A stretch of 53,022 bases of DNA, from positions 1-53,022 of the forward strand of contig CAZPME010000015.1 of the NCBI GenBank assembly GCA_964587885.1. Direction: 5' to 3'. A model generated the notes under the pieces. That model was not told the DNA's origin, searched no databases, and was given only the letters and a program-made list of their open reading frames with translations. This document shows, one piece after another, positions 24,686 through 33,535 of the stretch. Origin of the DNA: UBA60 sp964587885. Lineage in GTDB: Archaea > Thermoplasmatota > Poseidoniia > Poseidoniales > Poseidoniaceae. The position numbers and the translations under genes were made by a program. Positions within the stretch are counted from its first letter, which is position 1. Every line of letters starts with the position of its first letter.

Positions 24686-25609
24686 CTAGCGCAGTCCACA
24701 CTCTTGTAGGGCTTTTAGCAGAACAGCGCCGATTTCACTCGGGTCGTTGGCAACATGAATTCCTGCTGCTTTGAAAGCGGCAATTTTCTCTGCCGCAGTA
24801 CCCTTGCCACCTGCGATTATTGCTCCTGCATGCCCCATCCGTTTGCCTGGTGGGGCGGTAGAACCGGCAACGAATCCGACGATGGGTTTGGTGGCATTTT
24901 CTTTGGCCCAAGCCGCAGCATCTTCTTCGGCAGTTCCACCGATTTCACCAATCATGACGATGGCAACGGTCTGTTCATCATCTTCAAATGCCGATAAACA
25001 GTCGATGAATCCAGTACCGTTGACGGGGTCGCCACCGATACCAACACAAGTTGATTGACCTTCGCCGATACTCATTGTTTGGTCTACGGCTTCATAGGTC
25101 AAGGTTCCAGATTTTGAGACCACACCAATACGGCCCTTGGCGTGGATATGACCGGGCATGATACCAATCTTTGCTCCACCGTTTTCAGCTGGAGTAATGA
25201 TTCCAGGGCAATTTGGCCCAATAAGACGAACTCCTGGCCGATCATTCACATAAGATACAGCCTTTACCATATCGAGAGTAGGGATTCCTTCTGTGATACA
25301 GATAACAACTCCTTCACCACGAACTCTGTCGAAAGCATCAGCAGCTTCCATTATCGCTTCTCCAGCAAATGGTGGAGGGACGTAGATGACGCTAGCATCT
25401 GCCTGTGTGGATTCAATGGCATCAACCATGCTGTTGAAAACCGGTGCCGAAACATCGCCCAAGTCGACAGTTTGTCCACCTTTACCTGGTGTTACTCCGC
25501 CGACAATATTTGTTCCGAATTCGACCATTTTAGTAGCATGAAACATTCCTTGGTTACCCGTAATACCCTGCACTAACACTTTGGCATCTTCTTCAATCCA
25601 AATAGCCAT
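24686..25609 (-). CDS. sucD: Succinyl-CoA synthetase (ADP-forming), alpha subunit
   Basis: A 307-residue alpha subunit that links succinyl-CoA hydrolysis to nucleotide phosphorylation in the TCA cycle. It shows the CoA-binding start VLVQGITGNQGMFHATKMV, the middle motif GPNCPGIITPAE and the phospho-histidine loop MGHAGAIIAGGKGTAAEK near residue 258. The ATG at 25609 overlaps the sucC stop by one base (TGATG), so the pair is coupled. An in-frame TTG three bases upstream was not used. Confidence 0.97.
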   Translation of the reverse strand: MAIWIEEDAKVLVQGITGNQGMFHATKMVEFGTNIVGGVTPGKGGQTVDLGDVSAPVFNSMVDAIESTQADASVIYVPPPFAGEAIMEAADAFDRVRGEGVVICITEGIPTLDMVKAVSYVNDRPGVRLIGPNCPGIITPAENGGAKIGIMPGHIHAKGRIGVVSKSGTLTYEAVDQTMSIGEGQSTCVGIGGDPVNGTGFIDCLSAFEDDEQTVAIVMIGEIGGTAEEDAAAWAKENATKPIVGFVAGSTAPPGKRMGHAGAIIAGGKGTAAEKIAAFKAAGIHVANDPSEIGAVLLKALQECGLR

Positions 25610-26820
25610 CAAGCACCACCTCCAATTAGAGCCACGATTTTTTGAGCACCATCGGCCAAACTTTCTGCACTGTGGATATTCAAGGTTGATGATTTGAGTA
25701 TTTCACGACCTTCTTGGAAATTTGTTCCTGAAAGACGGACGACAAGTGGTACATCTAGGTCTAGAGATTCGGTTGCGGCGATTACTCCTCTGGCGATGAT
25801 ATCGCAACGCATAATACCGCCAAAAATATTGACTAGAATTCCCTTGACATTTGGGTCCTCAAGGATAATAGAGAATGCAGTTTTCACTTGTTCTTCATTT
25901 GCTCCACCCCCTACGTCAAGGAAATTTGCCGGCTCACCACCATACAATTTGATTACATCCATCGTCGCCATGGCTAATCCAGCCCCATTTACTAGACAAC
26001 CAATATTTCCATCGAGTTTAACGTAGGACAGGTCGGCTTCTTTGGCCATCACCTCTGTCGGTTCTTCTTCAGATAGGTCACGCATGCCCTCAAAGATATC
26101 TTTGTGACGAAAATCAGCATTGTCATCAAAGCCAATTTTTGCGTCTAGGGCTACCATCTCATCTTCATTTGTACGTACTAGAGGATTAATTTCTACCATA
26201 CTACAATCCTTGCTTGAAAATAGGTTGTAAAGTGAGAATAGCATCTTTGCGAATGAGCGAGAGGCCATTTTCGAAAGTCCCAGAGCGGTTGCCATATTGC
26301 GTGCTTGGAAACCCAAGAGGCCAGTTGCTGGGTCAACCCAGATTTTGCAAATCTTTTCGGGGGTGGATTCGGCTACTTCTTCAATATCCATGCCGCCTTC
26401 AGTAGAGGCCATGATGAGGATTGCTTTGGCTTCACGATCAACCAATAATGCTAGATAATATTCATGTGCAATATCACATCCTGATTCGATATATAGATTC
26501 TGAACAAGTTTCCCAGCAGGTCCAGTTTGCTTGGTCACCAGGACATTACCCAACATGCTTTCGGCTAGGTTTGTTACTTCATCGCGACTACGGGCAATGT
26601 GTACGCCTCCCTCGATGACAGTAGCGCGCGAGTTTGGGTCGATTACTGTGCCTTTACCTCGGCCACCGGCGTGGATTTGACTTTTGACCGCGACCAATCC
26701 AACTCCCAAATCATCCCATGCCTTCCCGGCTGCTTCTGTTGTTGTAACATGGACTCCCTGTTGGACAGTTATTCCTTCTTGGGCGAAGAGTTGTTTGCCT
26801 TGGTATTCGTGAATATTCAT
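25609..26820 (-). CDS. sucC: Succinyl-CoA synthetase (ADP-forming), beta subunit
   Basis: A 403-residue beta subunit with an N-terminal ATP-grasp domain. It starts MNIHEYQGKQLFAQEGITVQ, as bacterial and archaeal SucC do, and has VKSQIHAGGRGKGTV, MVEINPLVRTNEDEMVALDA and the C-terminal VNIFGGIMRCDIIARGVI. The in-frame start 36 bases upstream gives a non-conserved leader, so the ATG at 26820 was chosen. It precedes sucD in the usual order. Confidence 0.96.
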   Translation of the reverse strand: MNIHEYQGKQLFAQEGITVQQGVHVTTTEAAGKAWDDLGVGLVAVKSQIHAGGRGKGTVIDPNSRATVIEGGVHIARSRDEVTNLAESMLGNVLVTKQTGPAGKLVQNLYIESGCDIAHEYYLALLVDREAKAILIMASTEGGMDIEEVAESTPEKICKIWVDPATGLLGFQARNMATALGLSKMASRSFAKMLFSLYNLFSSKDCSMVEINPLVRTNEDEMVALDAKIGFDDNADFRHKDIFEGMRDLSEEEPTEVMAKEADLSYVKLDGNIGCLVNGAGLAMATMDVIKLYGGEPANFLDVGGGANEEQVKTAFSIILEDPNVKGILVNIFGGIMRCDIIARGVIAATESLDLDVPLVVRLSGTNFQEGREILKSSTLNIHSAESLADGAQKIVALIGGGA

Positions 26821-26963
26821 GTCTATCGACTGTGCGAGCGGCGACCTGTCTTTCAATGTCGCGATGCTCTATCCACTTACGCAAGGGCATGATGCACCAT
26901 TACTGATGAAGATAAAGGTGAGCGAGGGGTAAGGACTTCAAGCGAAGTTGCTTTGCATCGAGC

Positions 26964-27986
26964 ATGGGAGTTCAAGTAGTCGTCCTAGCGGGTGGATTTG
27001 GAACTAGATTACGACCGTGGACCAATCATTGTGCCAAACCATTACTACCACTAGTTGGCCGGACGCTGCTTGAGAGGGTGGTAGAAGCGTTGGATGACGA
27101 ATTAGTCGACGAGGTCCTCGTAGCAGCAGGATATGGGATTGAGCAAATGCGCGAGCATTTTGCCACAGTTGAATTGCCATATCCAATAACAATTGTCGAG
27201 GAATTTGAACCACTCGGTACCGGTGGAGCAATCCATAATTGCAAACCGCATATCAATGGCACATTCGTAGTGCTGAATGGTGATTTAGTTTCCAGTGTTG
27301 ATGTTGGAAAAATGCTTGATTATCACCGCTCACAAGGTGGGCTTGCTACGATTTCATTGTGGGAAGTAGAAGACCCGACGCGCTTTGGTATTGCTGATTT
27401 AGGTGAGGATGGAAAAATCAGTCGTTTCAAAGAAAAACCAACTATTGAAGAGGCGTTCTCAAATCTCATCAATGCAGGTGCATATGTGCTAGAACCAGAG
27501 ATTTTTTCTCGTATGCCCGATGGTGCGCACAGCATTGAGAGAGATGTCTATCCAACGATAGCCGCCGAAGGAAAACTCAATGGATTTTCTTTTGAGGGAT
27601 GGTTCGTCGATGCCGGAACTCCGCCCTCTTGGATTGAGGCGATGAAGGTCTGCTTGAGCAATCAACGTTGGTCATCGGGTGCGGCTTTGGGGCAATCATC
27701 ATGGTTGGGGGATGGAGGAAAAGTCGAACTAGGGGCAACTGTTGAAACATCTGCCATCGGAGCAGAAACTATCATTGAGAGTGGTTCTATCGTACGAGAT
27801 TGTTCAATCCTAAATGGAGCACTCATTGGCCGTGATTGTAATTTGCATGGTTGCATGGTTGGTAAGCGAGCTGTGATTGGTCATGGTGCTCATTTAGACG
27901 GTGTTGTGGTCGATTATGATGCCGTAGTGCCTGAAAATCACCGTCAATCAGGTGGTGTTTGGCCTAATTTAGAAGCCTCCCCTTAG
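26964..27986 (+). CDS. Sugar-nucleotide pyrophosphorylase with left-handed beta-helix
   Basis: A 340-residue nucleotidyltransferase that makes an NDP-sugar from a sugar-1-phosphate and an NTP. The active-site signature VVLAGGFGTRLRPWTNHCAK, split by the PLLPLVGRTLLERV loop, is followed by FEPLGTGGAIHN and VLNGDLVSS. The family's product-side motif is FVDAGTPPSWIEAM. From about residue 245 hexapeptide-like repeats (VELGATVETSAIGAETII, GALIGRDCNLHGCMVG) form a left-handed beta-helix. Mannose-1-phosphate guanylyltransferase or glucose-1-phosphate thymidylyltransferase are the likeliest activities. It is divergent from sucC and 15 bases before the GTG that could extend tpiA. Confidence 0.88.
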   Translation: MGVQVVVLAGGFGTRLRPWTNHCAKPLLPLVGRTLLERVVEALDDELVDEVLVAAGYGIEQMREHFATVELPYPITIVEEFEPLGTGGAIHNCKPHINGTFVVLNGDLVSSVDVGKMLDYHRSQGGLATISLWEVEDPTRFGIADLGEDGKISRFKEKPTIEEAFSNLINAGAYVLEPEIFSRMPDGAHSIERDVYPTIAAEGKLNGFSFEGWFVDAGTPPSWIEAMKVCLSNQRWSSGAALGQSSWLGDGGKVELGATVETSAIGAETIIESGSIVRDCSILNGALIGRDCNLHGCMVGKRAVIGHGAHLDGVVVDYDAVVPENHRQSGGVWPNLEASP

Positions 27987-28025
27987 CGGGGTCATCCTCA
28001 AGTGCGCGGCCTGAATCGCCGAATA

Positions 28026-28691
28026 ATGTCCGCCCCATTAGTCATCGTCAATGCCAAGACTTACGAATCTAGCCAAGGTGATGGTGCTGTTACTCTCGCT
28101 CGAATAATGGATGACTTGGATTCACGAGGTGCTAGATTAGTATTGGCAGTTTCAGCCTTTGATTTATCTGCAGTTAGCGCAGCAGTTGAGAATATTGAGG
28201 TCTGGACTCAGCATCTTGACCCGATTGGTTTCGGCTCAAATACCGGTCGACTTCATCCGAATACTGCAGTAGAAAGAGGGGCGCAAGGTACATTGATTAA
28301 TCATGCTGAAAATAAGGTTAACATTTCTCATGTAGGCGAATTATTGCCAATGGTCGAAGGAAAACTCGAAGTTTGTGCCTGTGCTGCAGATTTGCAAGAG
28401 GCCGAAGCATTAGCCGCATTATCTCCGATGTACATTGCAATTGAGCCCCCCGAATTAATTGGTGGAGTAATTTCGGTGACAACCGCAGACCCAGCTATCG
28501 TTTCTGATACAGTTGGCCTAGTTAAATCAGTAAATCCAGCAGTGCGAGTGCTGTGTGGTGCTGGAGTAAATTCGGGGGAAGACGTTGCAACTGCCCTCAA
28601 GTTAGGTGCTGATGGAGTCTTACTCGCAAGCGCAGTAACCAAAGCAAGTGACCCCGCAGCGGTATTAGCCAACTTACTAAGTCAACTTTGA
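28026..28691 (+). CDS. tpiA: Triosephosphate isomerase (archaeal type)
   Basis: A 221-residue enzyme of glycolysis and gluconeogenesis, short as in other archaea. Lys11 lies in IVNAKTY, the catalytic histidine in TLINHAENKV and the catalytic glutamate in MYIAIEPPELIGG. The phosphate-binding end GAGVNSGEDVATALKLGADG is intact. The ATG at 28026 fits the family start; an in-frame GTG at 28002 would add eight basic residues. Its 3' end overlaps the convergent nuclease-like gene by 15 bases. Confidence 0.95.
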   Translation: MSAPLVIVNAKTYESSQGDGAVTLARIMDDLDSRGARLVLAVSAFDLSAVSAAVENIEVWTQHLDPIGFGSNTGRLHPNTAVERGAQGTLINHAENKVNISHVGELLPMVEGKLEVCACAADLQEAEALAALSPMYIAIEPPELIGGVISVTTADPAIVSDTVGLVKSVNPAVRVLCGAGVNSGEDVATALKLGADGVLLASAVTKASDPAAVLANLLSQL

Positions 28692-29663
28692 ACGAGAGAA
28701 TTCCATTTCTACAGCACGTTGCTGTAATCGAGAACGAACCGGATTACTCGCTCCTTCGCAAGTCCACCGATACGAGCATTTCCGGCAGCGCCACATCTGT
28801 TGAGTATAGGCTAAGCGGTCAAGATCACGGCTTGGACCCATTGTGCGAATGACTTTTCTCATGCTGTTAACATCGTTAGCGATCAAATTTCTCACTTCAC
28901 GCCGAGATTTTTGCGTTCCGCTTTGTGACCACAACACCCACTCGCCGTCATTCCAACCGAGGCGAGAAACCTTGTATCTGCGAGGTGAATTTGGCAGACC
29001 AGCGGCATCCTCTGCCCAAAGTAGCATCGCATTTATCTCAACCCGACGCAATGCACTTGGCTTGCGCCAAAAGATATCACCAGAAAAGCGCACTAAGCGC
29101 CAATGTCTTCCTTCTCGAATTATCAAGTCGGGAGCAGCATAGATTTGATTCCCGTCGACAAAAAAGGTCTGTAAACTATTGGGGACTAACCATTCTGTAT
29201 CGGTAACTCCTTTCAAGATGCGGCAAAGTAATGGGTGACGTTCAGCAGCGACTAATCGCTTCATACCTTCTTCGACTAAATCATTCAATTTGGCGGGTCC
29301 AATTCGGCGTTGCGGTACAAAATCCCACCCCATCCGTTTGGATAGGTGCTCTTGTTGGCGGCGTTGTTCGGAGATTTTTTCTTTCAACCTACGCCTCAAT
29401 GTCGCTTCAAGAGTATCATGCGACCACACGATGCCACCATTTGCCTCAATCAATCTCTGTCGCAGTACATCTTTGCTAACAAGAATCATTAGGTCACGTG
29501 GTGGTCGCCAACGACCTTGGTCGACCACCCAACGTGATTGACGTTCCCCTTCCTCCTCTATATCCTGTTTTCCGAGAACATATTGTAGTGCGTATCTCCG
29601 TGCACAGCCTGACAATAAATTCGCTCGACTAGCACTCCATTTCACTGGTAAACTCTTGACCAT
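28677..29663 (-). CDS. PD-(D/E)XK-like protein with degenerate active site and iron-sulfur cysteines (paralogue C)
   Basis: A 328-residue protein related to the Cas4-like nucleases at 9871-13716. It has the N-terminal SASRANLLSGCARRYALQY and a C-terminal CRKCSYRWTC, so the four-cysteine set is kept. The core strand reads APDLIIREGRHWRLVRFSGD. The second acidic residue and catalytic lysine of the (D/E)xK motif are replaced by VRF, and the QxxxY motif reads RRVEINAMLLWAED. It lacks the OB-like extension of A and B. It is probably a catalytically dead relative. Start at the ATG 29663 (an in-frame TTG lies at 29684). Confidence 0.6.
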   Translation of the reverse strand: MVKSLPVKWSASRANLLSGCARRYALQYVLGKQDIEEEGERQSRWVVDQGRWRPPRDLMILVSKDVLRQRLIEANGGIVWSHDTLEATLRRRLKEKISEQRRQQEHLSKRMGWDFVPQRRIGPAKLNDLVEEGMKRLVAAERHPLLCRILKGVTDTEWLVPNSLQTFFVDGNQIYAAPDLIIREGRHWRLVRFSGDIFWRKPSALRRVEINAMLLWAEDAAGLPNSPRRYKVSRLGWNDGEWVLWSQSGTQKSRREVRNLIANDVNSMRKVIRTMGPSRDLDRLAYTQQMWRCRKCSYRWTCEGASNPVRSRLQQRAVEMEFSRSKLT

Positions 29664-29771
29664 AAGCCTCGAAAAACTCTTCAAACAATATCAAACAATC
29701 CCCTCGCTATCTTGGTAGGGTATGACGAATCTTGAAGAATCTAAGATATCTTTTCGCAACCAAGTAATTGG

Positions 29772-32120
29772 TTAGATAATTCCTCGCAACGAAAGCCCAA
29801 TTATGATATGAATCAACATCCACAGAGAAACAGGTACCATTAATGCACCCATGATGCGGGCAAATTCGGGCTGCCCATACTTTCCAAATGCTCGTGAAAT
29901 TGGCCCACCCCAAGATGCAACCAAACGAATAATTAGAGTAACGAGGCCGATGCAAAATATTATGCCAAGAGCCCAAAATGTGGCCACCATTACTCCAAAC
30001 ATCCCAGTTCTAGCCGTAGCTGAGATTCCCTGTGGAATTAGCATTGGAATGATGATCCATCCTAACCATCCTATCCACATCCCAAGTTGAATGTCGGTAT
30101 GCAGGTCCTTTTCAGTTCGCCAATCAACATATGATTTTGGCATCAGTTTACAGAATATGGAATTAATTGCCTTGGCTTCGTAACTTTGACCTTTCCATGC
30201 AATGACTGCAGCCTGTTCAATGAACCACAGCACCATCACTAAATCCATCCAATACCACAATTCACCGGCACCTAGTATCAAAGTCAATAGCAGCAAAGGG
30301 AGATTGATGATAGCATAACCAATTACTCCACCTAACATGATTCCACCCCACAAACTACCTGGGGGCAGTGCTTCTTCTGGGGCCTGCCATTCACGGCGCG
30401 GAAGAGCAACCAATAACAAGGCTCCAGCACACCATATTATCGTAAATACCGAGGCGATAGATTGCTGTCCTCCAGTAGAGATTCCATCGACAGCCTCTAT
30501 GATGCCAGAATGTGAAGCCGAACCGGCCCGCCACCAAGTTACAGTCATGGTATTGTCGATAACTACGACTCCGTCGCTGACTCCACATGGCAATTGGCGA
30601 GCAATCGCTCCGCCTTGTTCATCGATTAGAATAGGCCATGAGCCATTTATCAAATCAGCATGTTCCTCAATATCAATCATTTGTACCGATTGGCCAGTCG
30701 CTAATTGCACAAATGCCACATCACCGTCGATTTTATCGATAGCATTGGTAAATTCTTTCATCTGGTCATTAGCATTTGGTGATCCTGGCTGGAAAACCCC
30801 AATCACTACAGCATCATTGCCTTCCAGCAATTCGCTTAATGAATATCCAGTTGCATTAGAATTATTCGAGTATGTTAGCAAAGAAAAATCACTAATTGCT
30901 TCGTCATCCATTGATTGAATTTGGTCATTTAAGTCTGGTAGTTGCATTTGTAAAGGAATCAACAATAGGGCCATTACCAAAAAGGCACCCATCATTGGTG
31001 GCGGATATAGCATCCCGCCTTTCAGCGCCACACCAATCCATGCTATTACTAATCCTAGAGAGGTAATAGTCAGCCACAACACAGGAGTGAAAATAGACGC
31101 CTTTTCTTCTTCGACGATAAACCGATATCGCCCTTCAAAATGGCATTCCTTCAGAGTATTCCCATCAATTGTTTGCAAACAGAATTTGGCGATATAATGG
31201 CCAGCAGACATTCGGCTTTCAGTTGCCCAAGTCCAAGCGGTTTGATTTCCCCCAACCTTGCGCTCTCCCATCGGTTCATCAAAGGTTTGAATCGCCAAAT
31301 CACGATCTTCAGTCGAATATTCGTCAGGCAATATTGGGCCAAAAATCATCATGCTATTTTTGATGAATTCACTAGCCCCCCAAGGTGAGATTGCTACCAT
31401 TTCAAGGTGGGCAAAACCGAGGTCATCAACGTTTGCCTTAGGTTCTAATTTGACTAAATCACCAGTCAATACCAACCCGCTCATTGAACCAAAGGACCCC
31501 CAATTCAATTGCGCTTGAGTCCCTTCACAATTATGTTCGACCGATATTTCCAAACTCATCACGTCGTGTTGCATCATTGTAAAATTAATCTTTTGTTGCT
31601 CTATGGTGAGATTATGAGGTGCTGCTTCATCATTACTCTTCAGAACTACACTGTCTGAAGTGCCATTCATTATCGCTTTACCATCAACAAGCAGTCGCAT
31701 CGACAATGTAGTCGCTTTACCACCGAAGGGATTTGACCACGTGGTGCTCGAGCAATATGTGACGACAGGAGCATTGAGGGTGAAGTGAAAATAGGCACTA
31801 ATGTTCAATGATAGATTGACGCTATCGGTAGCTGGTGCTGATTCAGCAACGAGAATTAGGTCGGAGGAGCCGGCTGTGTACGGAATTAATTCCATTCCGG
31901 TTGGGGTTGAAGAAGTAGGTCGAACGCGAGTAAGTGCGGCATTTTCAGAACTAGTTCCGTTGAGGAAAATAAAATGTTCATCTGGAGTATCCCAATATTG
32001 GTCTCCTGCAGCATATTCTTCGGGTTCTTCTTCAGCACTTGAGAAGGGCAAGCCAACGACAAGAGCAGAAGATACGAGAAGGAAAAGGGTGAGGAAAAAC
32101 CCCGAGCGATGCTTACGCAT
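29772..32120 (-). CDS. Secreted/membrane protein with thioredoxin-like domain and multiple membrane segments
   Basis: A protein of about 782 residues. It starts with a signal peptide (MRKHRSGFFLTLFLLVSSAL) and a large outside beta-rich domain (to about 325). Two membrane segments follow, then an outside alpha/beta region around 410-560 with a thioredoxin-like look (VVIGVFQPGSPNANDQMKEF; AIARQLPCGVSDGVVVIDN). About six more membrane segments make up the C-terminus. The single cysteine in QLPCGV argues against a classical CxxC thioredoxin. An ATG 21 bases upstream is also possible, but GAGGGCGG before 32120 supports this one. Function unknown; it stands alone, near a DUF92 gene. Confidence 0.7.
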   Translation of the reverse strand: MRKHRSGFFLTLFLLVSSALVVGLPFSSAEEEPEEYAAGDQYWDTPDEHFIFLNGTSSENAALTRVRPTSSTPTGMELIPYTAGSSDLILVAESAPATDSVNLSLNISAYFHFTLNAPVVTYCSSTTWSNPFGGKATTLSMRLLVDGKAIMNGTSDSVVLKSNDEAAPHNLTIEQQKINFTMMQHDVMSLEISVEHNCEGTQAQLNWGSFGSMSGLVLTGDLVKLEPKANVDDLGFAHLEMVAISPWGASEFIKNSMMIFGPILPDEYSTEDRDLAIQTFDEPMGERKVGGNQTAWTWATESRMSAGHYIAKFCLQTIDGNTLKECHFEGRYRFIVEEEKASIFTPVLWLTITSLGLVIAWIGVALKGGMLYPPPMMGAFLVMALLLIPLQMQLPDLNDQIQSMDDEAISDFSLLTYSNNSNATGYSLSELLEGNDAVVIGVFQPGSPNANDQMKEFTNAIDKIDGDVAFVQLATGQSVQMIDIEEHADLINGSWPILIDEQGGAIARQLPCGVSDGVVVIDNTMTVTWWRAGSASHSGIIEAVDGISTGGQQSIASVFTIIWCAGALLLVALPRREWQAPEEALPPGSLWGGIMLGGVIGYAIINLPLLLLTLILGAGELWYWMDLVMVLWFIEQAAVIAWKGQSYEAKAINSIFCKLMPKSYVDWRTEKDLHTDIQLGMWIGWLGWIIIPMLIPQGISATARTGMFGVMVATFWALGIIFCIGLVTLIIRLVASWGGPISRAFGKYGQPEFARIMGALMVPVSLWMLIHIIIGLSLRGII

Positions 32121-32192
32121 CGCTTGCCCGCCCTCGCGCATGAGTAAGCGTAACCTCAGCCATTTAAGTAAGGCTGGGGCATTCGTTCGGCA

Positions 32193-32963
32193 TTAGAAAT
32201 ATAGATTTATCAACCAATATGCCAACAACATTCCACATGAAATTGCCGCAGCATTTACTGTGCCTTTAGTCATCAGTCCACGGTTCTCTAGAACCGCACC
32301 TAAGACGCTGTCGATTTGGCAACCAATCCATCCGATGACAGTAACCAATCCGGCTATTTGTAGCCCGAGAAAGAAATCACCGCTGCCAGGCAACCATCCG
32401 GCAATCAAGGCGACCGTACCGATGAGAATACTACCGGCTAATGCTGCACCTTGGCCAGTCGGAGAGAATCCACCATTAATTCCGGCTTCACATTTCTTGA
32501 AAGTGGTAATCATCCTCACGCGGTCATCTAAGCAACCGAATTCGCTAGCCCACGTGTCAGCAGCAGCTACTGCAACTCCTGCACTAAAGACCCAAAAGAA
32601 ACCACTCCAATCAGATTGGTAATACGCGAATATGGCGATGAGGGCAGGAAGGCCTCCATTAGCGACGACATTTTCCCAGCCTCTTGAACCATCATTTGAT
32701 TCACAGAAACCACTTGCCTGTTTATCTTCCCAGCGCCAATTTGTTGCCTTGTGTGAAGATGCTAAGAAGGCAAGTAAAATAATCAGCCAAGACCAATGGC
32801 CGATCAGGCCAACTGCAAGGCCAATGACGGTGGCAGCGATAGTGCCATTGCGGTCGAGTATATTCGCCATCTTACTACTCAATAACAGCAGTGCAACCAG
32901 AGAAATGGACACTACCAAATTGGTAGTTTCAAAGCCTCCAGTTTGCGAAAACACTCCTTCCAC
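32193..32963 (-). CDS. DUF92 family membrane protein (VTE6-like)
   Basis: A 256-residue membrane protein of the DUF92/TIGR00297 family. Conserved motifs are GWENVVANGGLPALIAI, AADTWASEFGCLDD and GINGGFSPTGQGAALAGS, and about seven hydrophobic segments are visible. In plants and cyanobacteria the VTE6 branch is linked to phytyl-phosphate metabolism. In archaea the role is unproven, though polyprenyl-phosphate handling would suit isoprenoid-lipid cells. The start is a GTG. It lies 73 bases upstream of the thioredoxin-like membrane protein, on the same strand. Confidence 0.85.
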   Translation of the reverse strand: MEGVFSQTGGFETTNLVVSISLVALLLLSSKMANILDRNGTIAATVIGLAVGLIGHWSWLIILLAFLASSHKATNWRWEDKQASGFCESNDGSRGWENVVANGGLPALIAIFAYYQSDWSGFFWVFSAGVAVAAADTWASEFGCLDDRVRMITTFKKCEAGINGGFSPTGQGAALAGSILIGTVALIAGWLPGSGDFFLGLQIAGLVTVIGWIGCQIDSVLGAVLENRGLMTKGTVNAAAISCGMLLAYWLINLYF

Positions 32964-33124
32964 CTAACTTTTCTGTGCCGCCGTCATTATTCAAGTATTT
33001 CGCGCTATTCTTGCTTATCGGCATGAATTATCCCAATAATGCAAATACTGGCACCCAAAGAAACCATTTTGCAAACTATATTTTCCGGTTTCTTTGATGG
33101 TGAATTGCATAGAGATGGCTTGAA

Positions 33125-33502
33125 ATGGTCGCTCTAGAACCAGCAGTCATGGCCATTATGTTCATTCTGAACCGCCAACCCTATGATGGAACCGATGTGA
33201 CGTGGAATGCCCTTAGATTAGCACGCCAATTAAATGGCGAAGGTAAGGAAGTGCGAATATTTCTCATGAATGATTCTGTTGACCTCGCACGAGATGGCAT
33301 TGAGCCACCCGATGGGGTTGAAGACATGGTGCAGATGACTAAGAAATTAATTGAGAATGGTGTGCCAGTCAAAGTCTGTGGTACTTGCCAACAAAGGTGT
33401 GGTATTGCCAAAGGGCAACCATATTACGAACAGGCCCAATATTCAACAATGGCTGAATGTTCAGAGTGGGTTCAAACTAGCGAAAAAGTATTGACATTCT
33501 AA
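33125..33502 (+). CDS. DsrE/DsrF-like sulfur-relay protein
   Basis: A 125-residue protein of the DsrE fold: MFILNRQPYDGTDVTWNALR, then GEGKEVRIFLMNDSVDLARD and MVQMTKKLIENGVPVKVCG. The cysteines VCGTCQQRCG lie where DsrE/TusD-type proteins hold their sulfur-carrying cysteine, so sulfur transfer is plausible. It is not linked to dsr or tus genes here. The ATG at 33125 is used; another at 33149 is possible. A ThiS/SAMP-like protein elsewhere in the window could be part of the same sulfur traffic, but that is only inference. Confidence 0.8.
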   Translation: MVALEPAVMAIMFILNRQPYDGTDVTWNALRLARQLNGEGKEVRIFLMNDSVDLARDGIEPPDGVEDMVQMTKKLIENGVPVKVCGTCQQRCGIAKGQPYYEQAQYSTMAECSEWVQTSEKVLTF

Positions 33503-33535
33503 TGGTACAAGATTGAGAATTCAATCAGTAAATAA

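Noticed and set aside
30337..30918. A 193-codon plus-strand frame
   Set aside because: Antisense to the membrane/thioredoxin-like gene, with no recognisable domain.
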